A DNA stretch of 64,000 nt, from NCBI RefSeq assembly GCF_044197065.1, contig NZ_JBIQOI010000001.1, positions 620,001 to 684,000 on the forward strand, read 5' to 3'. The position numbers and the translations under genes were made by a program. The notes under the pieces are model-generated. The model was not told where the DNA came from. It did no database searches and was given only the letters and a program-made list of their open reading frames with translations. The DNA comes from Kluyvera ascorbata_C (GTDB taxonomy: Bacteria > Pseudomonadota > Gammaproteobacteria > Enterobacterales > Enterobacteriaceae). This document shows positions 41,460-50,436 of this stretch, piece by piece (within the stretch, counting starts at the first letter, position 1; each line of letters starts with the position of its first letter).

Positions 41460-41810
41460 GGATTTGTCCACGATCGTGGTATCCACGATAAGAAGTTATT
41501 TATCACAGGGAAAGCCGACTAATACCCGGTACTTCAGTCACTGATATCAACGACCACCCTGAATCTGAAAGAGAACGAAACTCACTGGCGTGAAGTGCTA
41601 CGTCTGACAACCTAGATAAAGCAGGGAATGGTTACGGCATACTTGATGCTGAAAAAGCTTGTCAGAGACTTTAAACAAAACGGTCGTGCCAAAGCATTGA
41701 GGAAAATTGGTCGTATTGAACAAACGCTGTTTATGTTTGACTTGTTACGAAATCAGGCATTGCGTACGGGGATACAGGCGGATGGGGTTAGTTCAGACAC
41801 GCACGCTCTC
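41460..41810 (+). pseudogene. Tn3-family transposase remnant with two in-frame stops
   Basis: One reading frame from about 41463 gives FVHDRGIHDKKLFITGKAD, stop (TAA 41520), YPVLQSLISTTLNLK...THWREVLRLTT, stop (TAG 41613), then IKQGMVTAYLMLKKL and ALRKIGRIEQTLFMFDLLRN. These match successive blocks of Tn3-type TnpA from the late catalytic region. Similarity fades after about 41800, before the right attachment repeat. Confidence 0.8.
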
Positions 41811-41955
41811 CGCTCATTGTGGACCTTAGAGGCTGTAAATCCTTCACCATTGGAGTGGTTGGTAATCGGTAACCCTCTGAATAGATTAAATAGTAATTTC
41901 AGAGTGAATGGCGAGAAATCAAAGTAACTTATTGATTAGTATAGATAACACGCAT

Positions 41956-42079
41956 GATTTAAAATCCCTCGGCGTTCGCGCTGTGTGGGTTCAAGTCCCA
42001 CTCCGGCTACCATGGGAAACAAAAGAATAATCAAAGCAATAAGCAGTGTCGTGAAACCACCTACGGGTGGTTTTTTTGT
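41956..42079 (+). repeat. attR: 124-bp direct repeat, right copy
   Basis: Identical to 34864-34987. Bases 41956-42012 are the 3' part of a tRNA-Leu gene (anticodon arm to CCA) without its 5' half, and 42054-42077 repeat the tRNA operon terminator. Confidence 0.93.
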
Positions 42080-42271
42080 GCCTGCAATTCACGCCCTGTT
42101 CATATCCTGTGCTCACGTAGTGCATTAAGTTGCAATCTCCAGCCTGTCAACGTCGAATCGAACGTGCCGCTTCTGGCATAGAGAACCTGGCCGCTATGCC
42201 ATATGCTGAGCAATGTCATTAAGAGTGGGTAGGGGATAATAAAAGGACCAGCCGCTGCTGGCCCTGACACC

Positions 42272-42565
42272 CTAAGGATGGCTGTTAAAGCGAGACAGCC
42301 GCTGGCGCAGCAGGCGGTTTTCCTGACGTAACTGCGCATTCTCCTCCAGCAACGTTAGCGCAACGGCAATTCCCGGCCAGTCAAGTTCCAGCTCCTGACG
42401 CAGGCGCACCGCGCGACGCATTACGGTCAGCGCATGGTCGTCAAACGTCTGGTTTTCATGAGGCTCAATCACCCCTAAGCCGATAATCTCATGGAGCTCC
42501 TCTTCTGATACACCGGTGTACAGACAAAATTCGGTAATGGTAAAGGTGACGGTGACGTTAGCCAT
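42272..42565 (-). CDS. cbpM: CbpM, modulator of CbpA
   Basis: A 97-residue MerR-like protein from ATG 42565 (MANVTVTFTITEFCLYTG). The end ENRLLRQRLSRF matches E. coli CbpM, with a 4-residue gap near residue 40. It binds the J-domain of CbpA and blocks its DnaK co-chaperone and DNA-binding activity. The start overlaps the cbpA stop by one base. A GGACCAGCCGCTGCTGGCCC hairpin after the gene (42245-42264) may terminate the operon. Confidence 0.93.
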   Translation of the reverse strand: MANVTVTFTITEFCLYTGVSEEELHEIIGLGVIEPHENQTFDDHALTVMRRAVRLRQELELDWPGIAVALTLLEENAQLRQENRLLRQRLSRFNSHP

Positions 42566-43485
42566 TATGCTTTCCCCCACTCTTTGCGTGGATCAAAGGT
42601 CTTTTGTGCATCCGCCAGCTGTTGCCACAGGGCGGCGCTGGCATCGTCAGGTTTCGGCGGCATGACTATTTTGATCACCGCATACAAATCGCCGGTATGT
42701 TTTTTACTGACCAGACCCTTGCCCTTAATGCGTAGTCGCTGCCCGGCCTGGCTTCCCGCCGGAATGGTCAGCAGGATGCTCTCTTTTAGCGTCGGAACGG
42801 TAACTTTCGTGCCCAACGCGGCTTCCCATGGCGCGAGAGGAACGACCACTTCCAGATCCTGATTAACGATATCGAACAGCGGATGCGGCGCAATATGGAT
42901 AACCAGCCACAAATCACCGTTTGGCCCACCGTTTTCGCCGGGGGTACCCTGGGCTTTCAGACGGATACGCTGACCGTTACCGACGCCAGCCGGAATTTTC
43001 ACATTTAGCGTTTTGGGAATTTCACGTTCAACCATGCCGAATGCATTGTAGACCGGCAGGTTGTAACTGATAGTGCGGCTATGCTCAGCAAGCGTTTCTT
43101 CGAGGAATACGGCAACTTCAATTTCGATGTCGTGCCCGCGGCTGGCAGGGCGCTGGCGCGACTGGTGGGCATGCTGACCAAAAATGGAGGAGAAGATATC
43201 GTCGAACTCTTCGGCACTGTAGCTTTGATTCTCTCCTTGTTGGAATTGACGGCTGAACTGTGGATCGTTACGGTGCTGCCACAGCTGGTCGTACTCGGCG
43301 CGTCGCTGCTCATCACTCAGTATTTCCCAGGCTTCAGCAACCTCTTTAAACCGGGCCTCCGCGTCAGTCTCTTTACTGACATCAGGATGATATTTACGGG
43401 CAAGTCGACGATAGGCGGTCTTGATTGTCTTGAGATCGTCTGTCGGTTTCACGCCCATAATGGCGTAATAATCCTTTAATTCCAT
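42565..43485 (-). CDS. cbpA: CbpA, DnaJ-like co-chaperone and nucleoid protein
   Basis: 306 residues. The J-domain at 5-70 has the HPD triplet (KYHPDVSKE). It is followed by a G-rich linker with no Cys-rich zinc region (type II Hsp40), then two beta-sandwich substrate domains and a dimerisation tail. It works with DnaK and coats DNA in stationary phase. In E. coli cbpAM is elsewhere on the chromosome (near agp), so its location here is unusual. Confidence 0.95.
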   Translation of the reverse strand: MELKDYYAIMGVKPTDDLKTIKTAYRRLARKYHPDVSKETDAEARFKEVAEAWEILSDEQRRAEYDQLWQHRNDPQFSRQFQQGENQSYSAEEFDDIFSSIFGQHAHQSRQRPASRGHDIEIEVAVFLEETLAEHSRTISYNLPVYNAFGMVEREIPKTLNVKIPAGVGNGQRIRLKAQGTPGENGGPNGDLWLVIHIAPHPLFDIVNQDLEVVVPLAPWEAALGTKVTVPTLKESILLTIPAGSQAGQRLRIKGKGLVSKKHTGDLYAVIKIVMPPKPDDASAALWQQLADAQKTFDPRKEWGKA

Positions 43486-43842
43486 AGCGTTCTCTCGTGT
43501 AAATCAACACTTGCAGAAGGTGAACCGTGACAACAGGTATCACCGCTTAGTTTAGGGTAATCCTGATAATAGCGAATGCCAACCGGGAAGCAGGGATATT
43601 GCTATAAACGATGCGGTTGTGCACCACCAACAGCGCTTTTGACGTTATGTTGCGACCAGGACGGTAAACCTGAGCGGACTGACAACGGGGACGATGAACG
43701 TTTACGCTGGCGGGTTCGAATTGCGTTCCAGACATTGATTTTCATATTAAAATCGCACGGGTAAAATCCTGGAGCTGCGTTATGCTTATCAGGTTTTATT
43801 CCGTGGGACATCCCGCGGACTGATATCGTTCAGGAATAAATA
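43486..43842. other. cbpA-terC intergenic region
   Basis: 357 bp between divergent genes, with no supported gene. A perfect GC hairpin CCGTGGGA-ca-TCCCGCGG (one G-T pair) lies at 43801-43818, 24 nt before the terC ATG, with no T-run behind it. I looked for the manganese (yybP-ykoY) riboswitch often found before TerC-family genes and could not recognise it. Confidence 0.5.
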
Positions 43843-44883
43843 ATGGACTCCACACACATTGGCTTTCCAGCCGAAACAGTTCTGGTATTTGTCGCGTTAT
43901 CGGTAGGGGCTATTGCTATCGATCTGTTTATGCATCGCCATGACAAACCGATATCGCTGAAGAGCGCCGCGCTTTGGTCCATTTTCTGGGTCATTGTAGC
44001 CATGGTCTTCGCCAGTTTCTTATATTTTCATCATGGTGCCGAAGTCGCGAGCCTGTTTATCACCGGATACGCGCTTGAGAAGGTGCTCTCGGTGGATAAC
44101 CTGTTTGTCATGATGGCTATCTTCTCCTGGTTTGCCGTTCCGGACCGTTTCCGACACCGTGTGCTCTACTGGGGGATTGTTGGGGCGATTGTATTTCGCG
44201 GCATTTTTGTTGCTATTGGTACCGGCCTGCTTAGCCTCGGGCCGTACGTCGAGGTGGTGTTTGCGCTGATCGTGGCGTGGACGGCAGTAATGATGCTTAA
44301 AAGCAAAGATGAGAGTGATGAAATTCAGGACTACTCACAGCATCTGGCGTATCGCCTTGTGAAACGGTTTTTTCCTATCTGGCCGAAGCTGAAAGGGCAT
44401 GCCTTCTTGCTGAATCAAAAAGAAGTGGATGAGGAACTGGCCAAGCCGGAAAACCGCGACGTGATGATGGGGCGCGGGATGAAAGCCGCGCGTTATGCCA
44501 CGCCGCTGCTGCTGTGCGTCGCGGTTGTTGAGCTGTCTGATGTGATGTTCGCTTTTGACTCTGTGCCTGCGATCATTGCCGTCAGTCGCGAACCCTTGAT
44601 TGTCTATAGCGCGATGATGTTCGCCATCCTCGGTCTGCGTACGCTCTACTTTGTTCTCGAGGCGCTGAAGCAGTATCTGGTGCATCTGGAGAAGGCGATA
44701 ATCCTGCTGCTGTTCTTTATTGCGATTAAGCTGGGGCTGAACGCCACCGACCATATCTGGCACCACGGTTATAGCCTGAGCGCGACAACCAGCCTTTATG
44801 TAGTGCTGGGCGTATTGGCACTGGGTATCCTTGCCAGCGTGCTGTTCCCGGAGAAATCGGGCGAAGACGAAAAGAATGGATGA
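43843..44883 (+). CDS. terC: TerC-family integral membrane protein
   Basis: 346 residues, about nine membrane helices. The sequence follows the TerC of ter tellurite-resistance operons along its whole length (IDLFMHRHDKPISLKSAA, EKVLSVDNLFVMMAIFSWF, VELSDVMFAFDSVPAI). The family's acidic motifs in helices (SVDN, ELSDV, DSVPA) are kept. TerC/Alx proteins are implicated in manganese export to secreted-protein insertion sites and in tellurite resistance. No other ter gene is present, so this is a stand-alone homologue. AGGA precedes the ATG. Confidence 0.88.
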   Translation: MDSTHIGFPAETVLVFVALSVGAIAIDLFMHRHDKPISLKSAALWSIFWVIVAMVFASFLYFHHGAEVASLFITGYALEKVLSVDNLFVMMAIFSWFAVPDRFRHRVLYWGIVGAIVFRGIFVAIGTGLLSLGPYVEVVFALIVAWTAVMMLKSKDESDEIQDYSQHLAYRLVKRFFPIWPKLKGHAFLLNQKEVDEELAKPENRDVMMGRGMKAARYATPLLLCVAVVELSDVMFAFDSVPAIIAVSREPLIVYSAMMFAILGLRTLYFVLEALKQYLVHLEKAIILLLFFIAIKLGLNATDHIWHHGYSLSATTSLYVVLGVLALGILASVLFPEKSGEDEKNG

Positions 44884-44888
44884 ATGCG

Positions 44889-44908
44889 CCCCGGTGATTT
44901 CACCGGGG
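44889..44908. terminator. Hairpin between convergent terC and HAD genes
   Basis: CCCCGGTGA-tt-TCACCGGGG, nine perfect pairs. The T-run is missing on both strands, so termination strength is uncertain. Confidence 0.6.
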
Positions 44909-44913
44909 GGAAA

Positions 44914-45594
44914 TCAGGTTAACTCTTTCATAAACTCGCTGCGAAACCGCGCAATTGGGTTTTTCTTACGCGACCAGCTTGATTGGAAATGCTGCCAGTG
45001 AGCATCGCTGGCCGTCGCCAATAGTTCATAGTCCCCGCGCGTATCGCCCCATGCGCGGATATGATACTGATTGAGCGGACCGTAAACCGCTTCAAGGCGG
45101 TTAATCTTATGAATACACCGGCAGTTATGCCCGACGATCCGCCCCGTCAATACACCGTCTTTGCTTTCCAGCTCGGTGCCAATCAGCTTAATGCCCAGCT
45201 TATCAGCGAAAGGTCGCAGGACAATCATCGGCGAAGCCGAGCACAGCGTCACCTCGGCACCGGTTGCGACCTCTGCGGCAACCGCCAGAAGCCCCGCTGG
45301 GCGCATCAGCTTTTTCCACGACTTCTGGCAGTAGGCTTCCGCTTTATCCTGCACCCATTTTTCATCGCGGCCAGCCAGGAAAGTGGTGATTAACACTTCC
45401 TTGAGCTCATCGCGGGTGAGGCGACGACGGAAACACTGCAATGAAGGGATCACGAGGCGCAGCATCTTGCGGGCAAACTGACGACGACCGAAGGCAAATT
45501 TTAAAAAAGGGATAAAGCTGTCGTGCCGGGTCAGCGTTCCGTCAAAGTCAAAAACGGAAAGGATCTGTTTATCGGCCTCGGTTATCATCATCAT
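44914..45594 (-). CDS. HAD-IB family phosphatase
   Basis: 226 residues. Motif I is FDFDGTLT with Asp16 as nucleophile and Asp18 as acid/base. Motif II is SASP (about 117-120), and motif IV is WGDTRGDYELL, the GDxxxD metal site. A helical cap lies between motifs I and II, the SerB-like IB subgroup; similar enzymes include CicA and PgpC-like lipid phosphatases. The substrate is not assignable. It converges on terC. Confidence 0.85.
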   Translation of the reverse strand: MMMITEADKQILSVFDFDGTLTRHDSFIPFLKFAFGRRQFARKMLRLVIPSLQCFRRRLTRDELKEVLITTFLAGRDEKWVQDKAEAYCQKSWKKLMRPAGLLAVAAEVATGAEVTLCSASPMIVLRPFADKLGIKLIGTELESKDGVLTGRIVGHNCRCIHKINRLEAVYGPLNQYHIRAWGDTRGDYELLATASDAHWQHFQSSWSRKKNPIARFRSEFMKELT

Positions 45595-46146
45595 TTTTCA
45601 CGCCATTATTGTGTAAAAACAAAATATTAAAACAAAAGATTGCGGATGCAAAATGTATCTGGAGTCATTCCTTCGTGTGCTTTCTATTAGCGTAGAACAA
45701 GAAAAGCGCCGATATCAATGAAGATACGCGCTAATACTGCAACGACAAGACAACGGGTTAGGCTGAATGCTTTTATTCCCGTTGCCCCATAAAAATCCCG
45801 CGTTGCACCATCAGCTAACATAACCCGCCCATTTTGCTACAAAAATGCACAAAGCGTGACTATTGCATTATTTATGTACTTTATTGTTAAGGAGATGTGA
45901 TCCCCGCCGTAATTTCACCGCGCCGAGGCAGAGGCCTTATACGCGCACTCTATACTCAAAATTGTCTAAATCCGAGCAAGGGTGCGCAAAGTTGGCAACC
46001 ATTTTGCTTAATGATTTGGCCTGAAAAGCGTAAGGAAACCTCGCCGTTATCAGCAGGATATTGTCAGGATGTCGTTGTTTGGTGCTCGCGCCAGCCGTTC
46101 GGCTTCACACCGCTATGCATAAACCTCTTTGCTAAGGTAGATAATA
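45595..46146. other. Long upstream region of the liv-type operon
   Basis: 552 bp with no gene I can support. A frame from 45897 follows TTAAGGAGATGTG but runs into the binding-protein gene in another frame and has no recognisable product. The size and AT-rich first half suggest a regulated promoter and long leader. In E. coli livJ and livK are controlled by Lrp; no site can be fixed by eye. Confidence 0.5.
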
Positions 46147-47268
46147 ATGTCGCTGAAATTGATAAAAAGTCCGCTTTCTCTTGTGTTGGCAGGTTGTCTG
46201 GTGACGGCGTTTTCCGCCCAGGCCGATATCGTCATCGGTGTTGCGGGGCCATTCACGGGTCCTAACGCCACCTATGGCGATCAATACTGGCATGGTGCCA
46301 CCCAGGCGGCAGCGGATATCAACGCTGCCGGTGGGATAAACGGCGAAAAAATTAAGCTGGTGCAGGGGGATGATGCCTGCGAACCCAAACAGGCCGTATC
46401 GGTTGCCAACCGGCTGGTCGATCAGGATAAAGTGCAGGCCGTCGTCGGTCATTTCTGCTCTTCTTCCACCATGCCCGCATCAGAGGTTTATAACGACGCA
46501 GGTATTCTTGCCATTACTCCAGGCTCAACCAATCCACTCATTACCGAACGCGGGATGAACGACATGTTCCGCATGTGCGGCCGCGATGACCAGCAGGGCG
46601 GCGTCGCCAGCGATTTCATTATTGATAAGCTGAAGGCCAAGCGCGTGGTGATCATCCACGATAAAGACACCTACGGTCAGGGGCTGGCCGATGCCACTCG
46701 TGCCGCGCTGGCAAAACGTGGCGTCAAGGATGTGATGTATGAAGGTCTGTCGCGTGGGGAAAAAGACTTTAACGCCCTCGTGACCAAAATTAGTGCGCAG
46801 AAGCCGGACGTAGTGTTCTTCGGTGGCTGTCACCCGGAAGCCGGCCCGCTGGTGCGTCAAATGCGTGAGCAGGGTGTGCAGGCGAAATTCTTCTCCGGTG
46901 ACTGCATCGTCAACGAAGAGATGGTCACCGCCGCGGGCGGGCCGCAGTACACCAAGGGCATCTATATGACCTTCGGCAAAGATCCTCGTCTGATCCCGGA
47001 CGGCAAAGCGGTTATCGAGAAATTCCGTGCCAATAAATTTGAGCCGGAAGGCTACACCCTCTACTCCTACGCCTCTATTCAGGCCATTGCCGCCGCGTTC
47101 AAAGCCACCGGTGGTGCTGATTCTGCAAAAGCCAGCGCCTGGCTGAAAGCCAACCCGGTTGAGACGGTGATGGGTAAAAAAGCCTGGGACAGCAAAGGGG
47201 ACCTGAAGGTCTCGGATTACGTGGTCTACCAATGGGATGACCAGGGCAAGTACAAGGAAGTCGAGTAA
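46147..47268 (+). CDS. Branched-chain amino acid ABC transporter, periplasmic binding protein (LivJ/LivK type)
   Basis: 373 residues with a signal peptide cut near Ala26 (SAQA-DI). It has the type-I periplasmic-binding fold: DIVIGVAGPFTGPNATYGDQ, DDACEPKQAVSVANRLV and the ligand-loop GHFCSSSTMPASEVY, which has the Cys pair position of LivJ/LivK. It is about as similar to LivJ as LivJ and LivK are to each other outside these motifs, so it may be a second system with a related amino acid as ligand. It is separated from livH by a strong hairpin at 47287-47314. Confidence 0.88.
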   Translation: MSLKLIKSPLSLVLAGCLVTAFSAQADIVIGVAGPFTGPNATYGDQYWHGATQAAADINAAGGINGEKIKLVQGDDACEPKQAVSVANRLVDQDKVQAVVGHFCSSSTMPASEVYNDAGILAITPGSTNPLITERGMNDMFRMCGRDDQQGGVASDFIIDKLKAKRVVIIHDKDTYGQGLADATRAALAKRGVKDVMYEGLSRGEKDFNALVTKISAQKPDVVFFGGCHPEAGPLVRQMREQGVQAKFFSGDCIVNEEMVTAAGGPQYTKGIYMTFGKDPRLIPDGKAVIEKFRANKFEPEGYTLYSYASIQAIAAAFKATGGADSAKASAWLKANPVETVMGKKAWDSKGDLKVSDYVVYQWDDQGKYKEVE

Positions 47269-47286
47269 CGAGACGGAATCACGCTC

Positions 47287-47314
47287 AGCGCCGGGATGCT
47301 CCCATCCCGGCGCT
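47287..47314 (+). terminator. Intra-operon hairpin after the binding-protein gene
   Basis: AGCGCCGGGATG-ctcc-CATCCCGGCGCT, 12 perfect pairs and no T-run. Such hairpins often protect the upstream mRNA so that the binding protein is made in excess over the membrane components. Confidence 0.7.
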
Positions 47315-47344
47315 CAATAATAGATGGCACAACATGAGTGAGCG

Positions 47345-48262
47345 ATGATGGAGACATTCTTCCTGCAACAGTTAGTCAATGGATTGACGCTAGGTTCCGT
47401 CTACGGATTGATAGCCATTGGTTACACCATGGTTTACGGCATTATCGGCATGATTAACTTCGCGCACGGCGAAGTGTATATGATATCGGCCTATCTCTGC
47501 GCCATCGGTCTGGCGCTGCTCTCCTTTTTTGGTCTGCACTCTTTTCCATTGCTGATCCTGGGCACGCTGGTGTTTACCATCGTGGTGACGGGGGTTTACG
47601 GCTGGACGATTGAGCGCATCGCCTATAAACCGCTGCGCAACTCGACGCGCCTGGCACCGCTGATTTCCGCCATCGGGATGTCGCTCATCCTGCAAAACTA
47701 TGCGCAAATCAGCCAGGGGCCGCGTCAACAGGGCGTGCCGACGATGCTCGACGGCGTGCTGCGTCTGCATATTGGCGAAGGCTTTGTGCAGATAACCTAC
47801 ACCAAAATCTTTATTCTGCTGGCCTCGTTTGCGGGCATGCTGCTGTTGACCTGGATAATCGGCCATACCCGCCTTGGGCGCATGTGCCGCGCGGTGCAGC
47901 AGGATCGCAAAATGGCGTCCATCCTCGGCATCAATACTGACCGGATTATCTCGCTGGTGTTCGTTATCGGCGCGGCAATGGCGGGGCTGGCGGGGGTGCT
48001 TATCACCATGAACTACGGCACCTTTGATTTCTATGCCGGGTTTATCATCGGTATTAAGGCCTTTACCGCCGCGGTGCTGGGCGGCATTGGTTCGCTGCCG
48101 GGAGCGATGCTCGGCGGGCTGCTGCTTGGCGTGGCCGAAGCGCAGTTTTCGGGGCTGGTGAACACCGACTACAAGGACGTCTTCTCCTTTGGTCTGCTGG
48201 TGGTGATTCTGATTTTCCGTCCGCAGGGGCTGCTTGGCCGCCCGATTGTCGCCAAAGTGTAG
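47345..48262 (+). CDS. livH: LivH-type permease
   Basis: 305 residues with about eight membrane helices. Family motifs: LVNGLTLGSVYGLIAIGYTM, MINFAHGEVYM, and ILGINTDRIISLVF near the ATPase-contact loop. With the LivM homologue it forms the membrane channel. Symbol used by family; this operon is not at the E. coli liv locus. Confidence 0.9.
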   Translation: MMETFFLQQLVNGLTLGSVYGLIAIGYTMVYGIIGMINFAHGEVYMISAYLCAIGLALLSFFGLHSFPLLILGTLVFTIVVTGVYGWTIERIAYKPLRNSTRLAPLISAIGMSLILQNYAQISQGPRQQGVPTMLDGVLRLHIGEGFVQITYTKIFILLASFAGMLLLTWIIGHTRLGRMCRAVQQDRKMASILGINTDRIISLVFVIGAAMAGLAGVLITMNYGTFDFYAGFIIGIKAFTAAVLGGIGSLPGAMLGGLLLGVAEAQFSGLVNTDYKDVFSFGLLVVILIFRPQGLLGRPIVAKV

Positions 48263-48271
48263 GAGCCGAAA

Positions 48272-49561
48272 ATGACGCATTCAACGGCCGTACACGACGG
48301 TTTTTCTCTTAAGCGCTGCGTGCTGGATGCGATTTTCGCAGGCCTGGTGGCGCTGATTATCTTTGGCCCCATTGTGGGCGTGGTGCTGGACGGCTACAGC
48401 TTCAACTTTAACGGCCAGCGGCTGGTGTGGATTGTCGCGGCGGTGATGATCGGGCGCTTTGCCTTAAGCGCGCTGTTGATGACTGCGATAGGCAGGCGCT
48501 TTAGCGCCCGCTTTGAGGGGGATAGCGCCGGGGTGTACGTCCGCTCGCCGGACTATAAAAGCAGCCTGCGCTGGGTTATCCCGCTGATACTGGCGCTGGC
48601 GGTTTGCTTCCCGTTCGTGGCGACGAAATATGTGCTGACGGTGGCGATCCTCGGGCTTATTTACGTGCTACTTGGTCTGGGGCTGAACATCGTGGTTGGG
48701 CTGGCGGGGCTGCTCGATCTGGGCTACGTCGCCTTCTACGCCATTGGCGCTTACGGGCTGGCGCTGGGGTATCAGTATCTTGGGTTGGGCTTCTGGTCAA
48801 TGCTGCCGATTGCGGCGCTGATGGCCGCCGCCGCCGGCGCGCTGCTTGGCTTCCCGGTGCTGCGAATGCACGGTGATTACCTGGCTATCGTGACGCTAGG
48901 CTTCGGGGAGATCATCCGTCTGGTGCTCAATAACTGGTTGAGCTTTACCGGTGGCCCGAACGGCGTATCGGCACCGCCGCCAACGTTCTTCGGCCTGGAG
49001 TTTGGCCGTCGGGCGAAAGAGGGCGGTGTGCCGTTCCACGAGTTTTTCCATCTCACCTATAACCCTAATCTCAAGTTTATCTTTATCTATGCGGTGCTGG
49101 TTCTGGTGGTGCTGCTGGTGCTGTACATCAAACATCGTCTGACGCGAATGCCGATTGGCCGCGCGTGGGAAGCGCTGCGTGAAGATGAAATTGCCTGCCG
49201 TTCAATGGGGCTTAACCACGTGCTGGTGAAGCTGTCGGCGTTTACGCTCGGCGCTTCCACGGCGGGTATTGCCGGGGTGTTCTTCGCGACCTATCAAGGG
49301 TTCGTCAATCCGACCTCGTTCACCTTTTTTGAGTCAGCGCTGATCCTCGCCATCGTGGTGCTGGGCGGTATGGGCTCGACCATCGGCGTGGTGCTGGCGG
49401 CATTTGTCTTAACCGTCACCCCGGAACTGCTGCGCAGCTTTGCCGAATATCGCGTGCTGCTGTTTGGCGTATTGATGGTGGTGATGATGATCTGGCGGCC
49501 GCGCGGCCTGATTCGTATTAACCGCAGCGGTTTTGCCGTGCGTAAAGGAGTCGCGCCATGA
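48272..49561 (+). CDS. livM: LivM-type permease
   Basis: 429 residues. An N-terminal pair of helices (about 20-75) precedes the conserved BPD_transp_2 core (IYVLLGLGLNIVVGLAGLLD, FPVLRMHGDYLAIVTLGFGE, ALREDEIACRSMGLN). The second half of the permease heterodimer. GGAG lies before the ATG, and the stop overlaps the livG start (ATGA). Confidence 0.91.
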   Translation: MTHSTAVHDGFSLKRCVLDAIFAGLVALIIFGPIVGVVLDGYSFNFNGQRLVWIVAAVMIGRFALSALLMTAIGRRFSARFEGDSAGVYVRSPDYKSSLRWVIPLILALAVCFPFVATKYVLTVAILGLIYVLLGLGLNIVVGLAGLLDLGYVAFYAIGAYGLALGYQYLGLGFWSMLPIAALMAAAAGALLGFPVLRMHGDYLAIVTLGFGEIIRLVLNNWLSFTGGPNGVSAPPPTFFGLEFGRRAKEGGVPFHEFFHLTYNPNLKFIFIYAVLVLVVLLVLYIKHRLTRMPIGRAWEALREDEIACRSMGLNHVLVKLSAFTLGASTAGIAGVFFATYQGFVNPTSFTFFESALILAIVVLGGMGSTIGVVLAAFVLTVTPELLRSFAEYRVLLFGVLMVVMMIWRPRGLIRINRSGFAVRKGVAP

Positions 49562-50436
49562 GCCAGGACGTGATTCTGAGCGTCGAGCACTTAATGATGC
49601 ATTTTGGCGGCATTAAGGCGCTGAACGACGTTAACCTTGAGGTTAAGCGCGGGTCTATCACCGCGCTGATTGGTCCGAACGGCGCGGGGAAAACCACGGT
49701 ATTTAACTGCCTGACCGGCTTTTATAAGGCCTCCGGCGGCAAGATTCTGTTCAATACCCGCAATAAAACCACCAACGTGATTCAGATCCTCGGGCAGAAG
49801 TTTCAGCCCGGTGACTGGATTAACCCGGCGCAGTTCGGCCAGCGGTTGTTCTACAAAATGTTTGGCGGCACCCATCTGGTTAACCGGGCGGGGCTGGCGC
49901 GAACGTTTCAGAATATCCGCCTGTTCCGCGAAATGTCGGTGATTGAAAACCTGCTGGTGGCACAGCATATGCAGGTCAACCGCAACCTGATTGCCGGGGT
50001 GCTCAATACGCCAGCCTATCGCCGAGCGGAAAGCGACGCGCTGGATCGCGCCTTTTACTGGCTAGAGGTTGTCGATCTGGTGGACTGCGCTAACCGGCTG
50101 GCGGGGGAGATGTCCTACGGCCAGCAGCGTCGTCTGGAGATTGCGCGCGCCATGTGCACCGGTCCGGAGATGATTTGCCTCGATGAACCGGCGGCGGGTC
50201 TGAACCCGGTTGAAACCCGGGCGCTGAGTAAGATTATCCGCTTCCTGCGCGAGCACCACGCGATAACGGTGCTGCTGATTGAACACGATATGGGGATGGT
50301 GATGGAAATATCGGACAACATTATCGTGCTCGACCACGGCGACGTGATTGCGCAGGGAAGGGCGGAGCAAATTCAGAACGATGAAAAGGTGATTGCCGCT
50401 TATCTGGGCACCAGCGAAGACGAGGTGAGCCTATGA
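49558..50436 (+). CDS. livG: LivG-type ATPase
   Basis: 292 residues. Walker A GPNGAGKTT (about 41-49). A long insertion after strand 2 (ILGQKFQPGDWINPAQ to KMFGG, about 75-110) is usual for LivG. The Q-loop is RTFQNIRLF, the signature is MSYGQQRR, and Walker B is MICLDEPAAGLNP. ATP hydrolysis drives uptake. Confidence 0.92.
   Translation: MSQDVILSVEHLMMHFGGIKALNDVNLEVKRGSITALIGPNGAGKTTVFNCLTGFYKASGGKILFNTRNKTTNVIQILGQKFQPGDWINPAQFGQRLFYKMFGGTHLVNRAGLARTFQNIRLFREMSVIENLLVAQHMQVNRNLIAGVLNTPAYRRAESDALDRAFYWLEVVDLVDCANRLAGEMSYGQQRRLEIARAMCTGPEMICLDEPAAGLNPVETRALSKIIRFLREHHAITVLLIEHDMGMVMEISDNIIVLDHGDVIAQGRAEQIQNDEKVIAAYLGTSEDEVSL

Noticed and set aside
43486..43842. Possible yybP-ykoY (manganese) riboswitch before terC
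   Set aside because: The conserved paired GGGGAGUAG and junction sequences were not found by eye.
45897..46265. 122-codon plus-strand frame with a good TAAGGAG upstream
   Set aside because: Overlaps the start of the binding-protein gene in another frame, and the product has no recognisable features; treated as leader DNA.
46525..47232. 235-codon minus-strand open frame
   Set aside because: Antisense to the liv binding-protein gene, which has a signal peptide and clear family motifs.
47390..48280. 296-codon minus-strand open frame
   Set aside because: Antisense to livH; His/Gln-rich composition typical of a shadow of membrane-protein codons.
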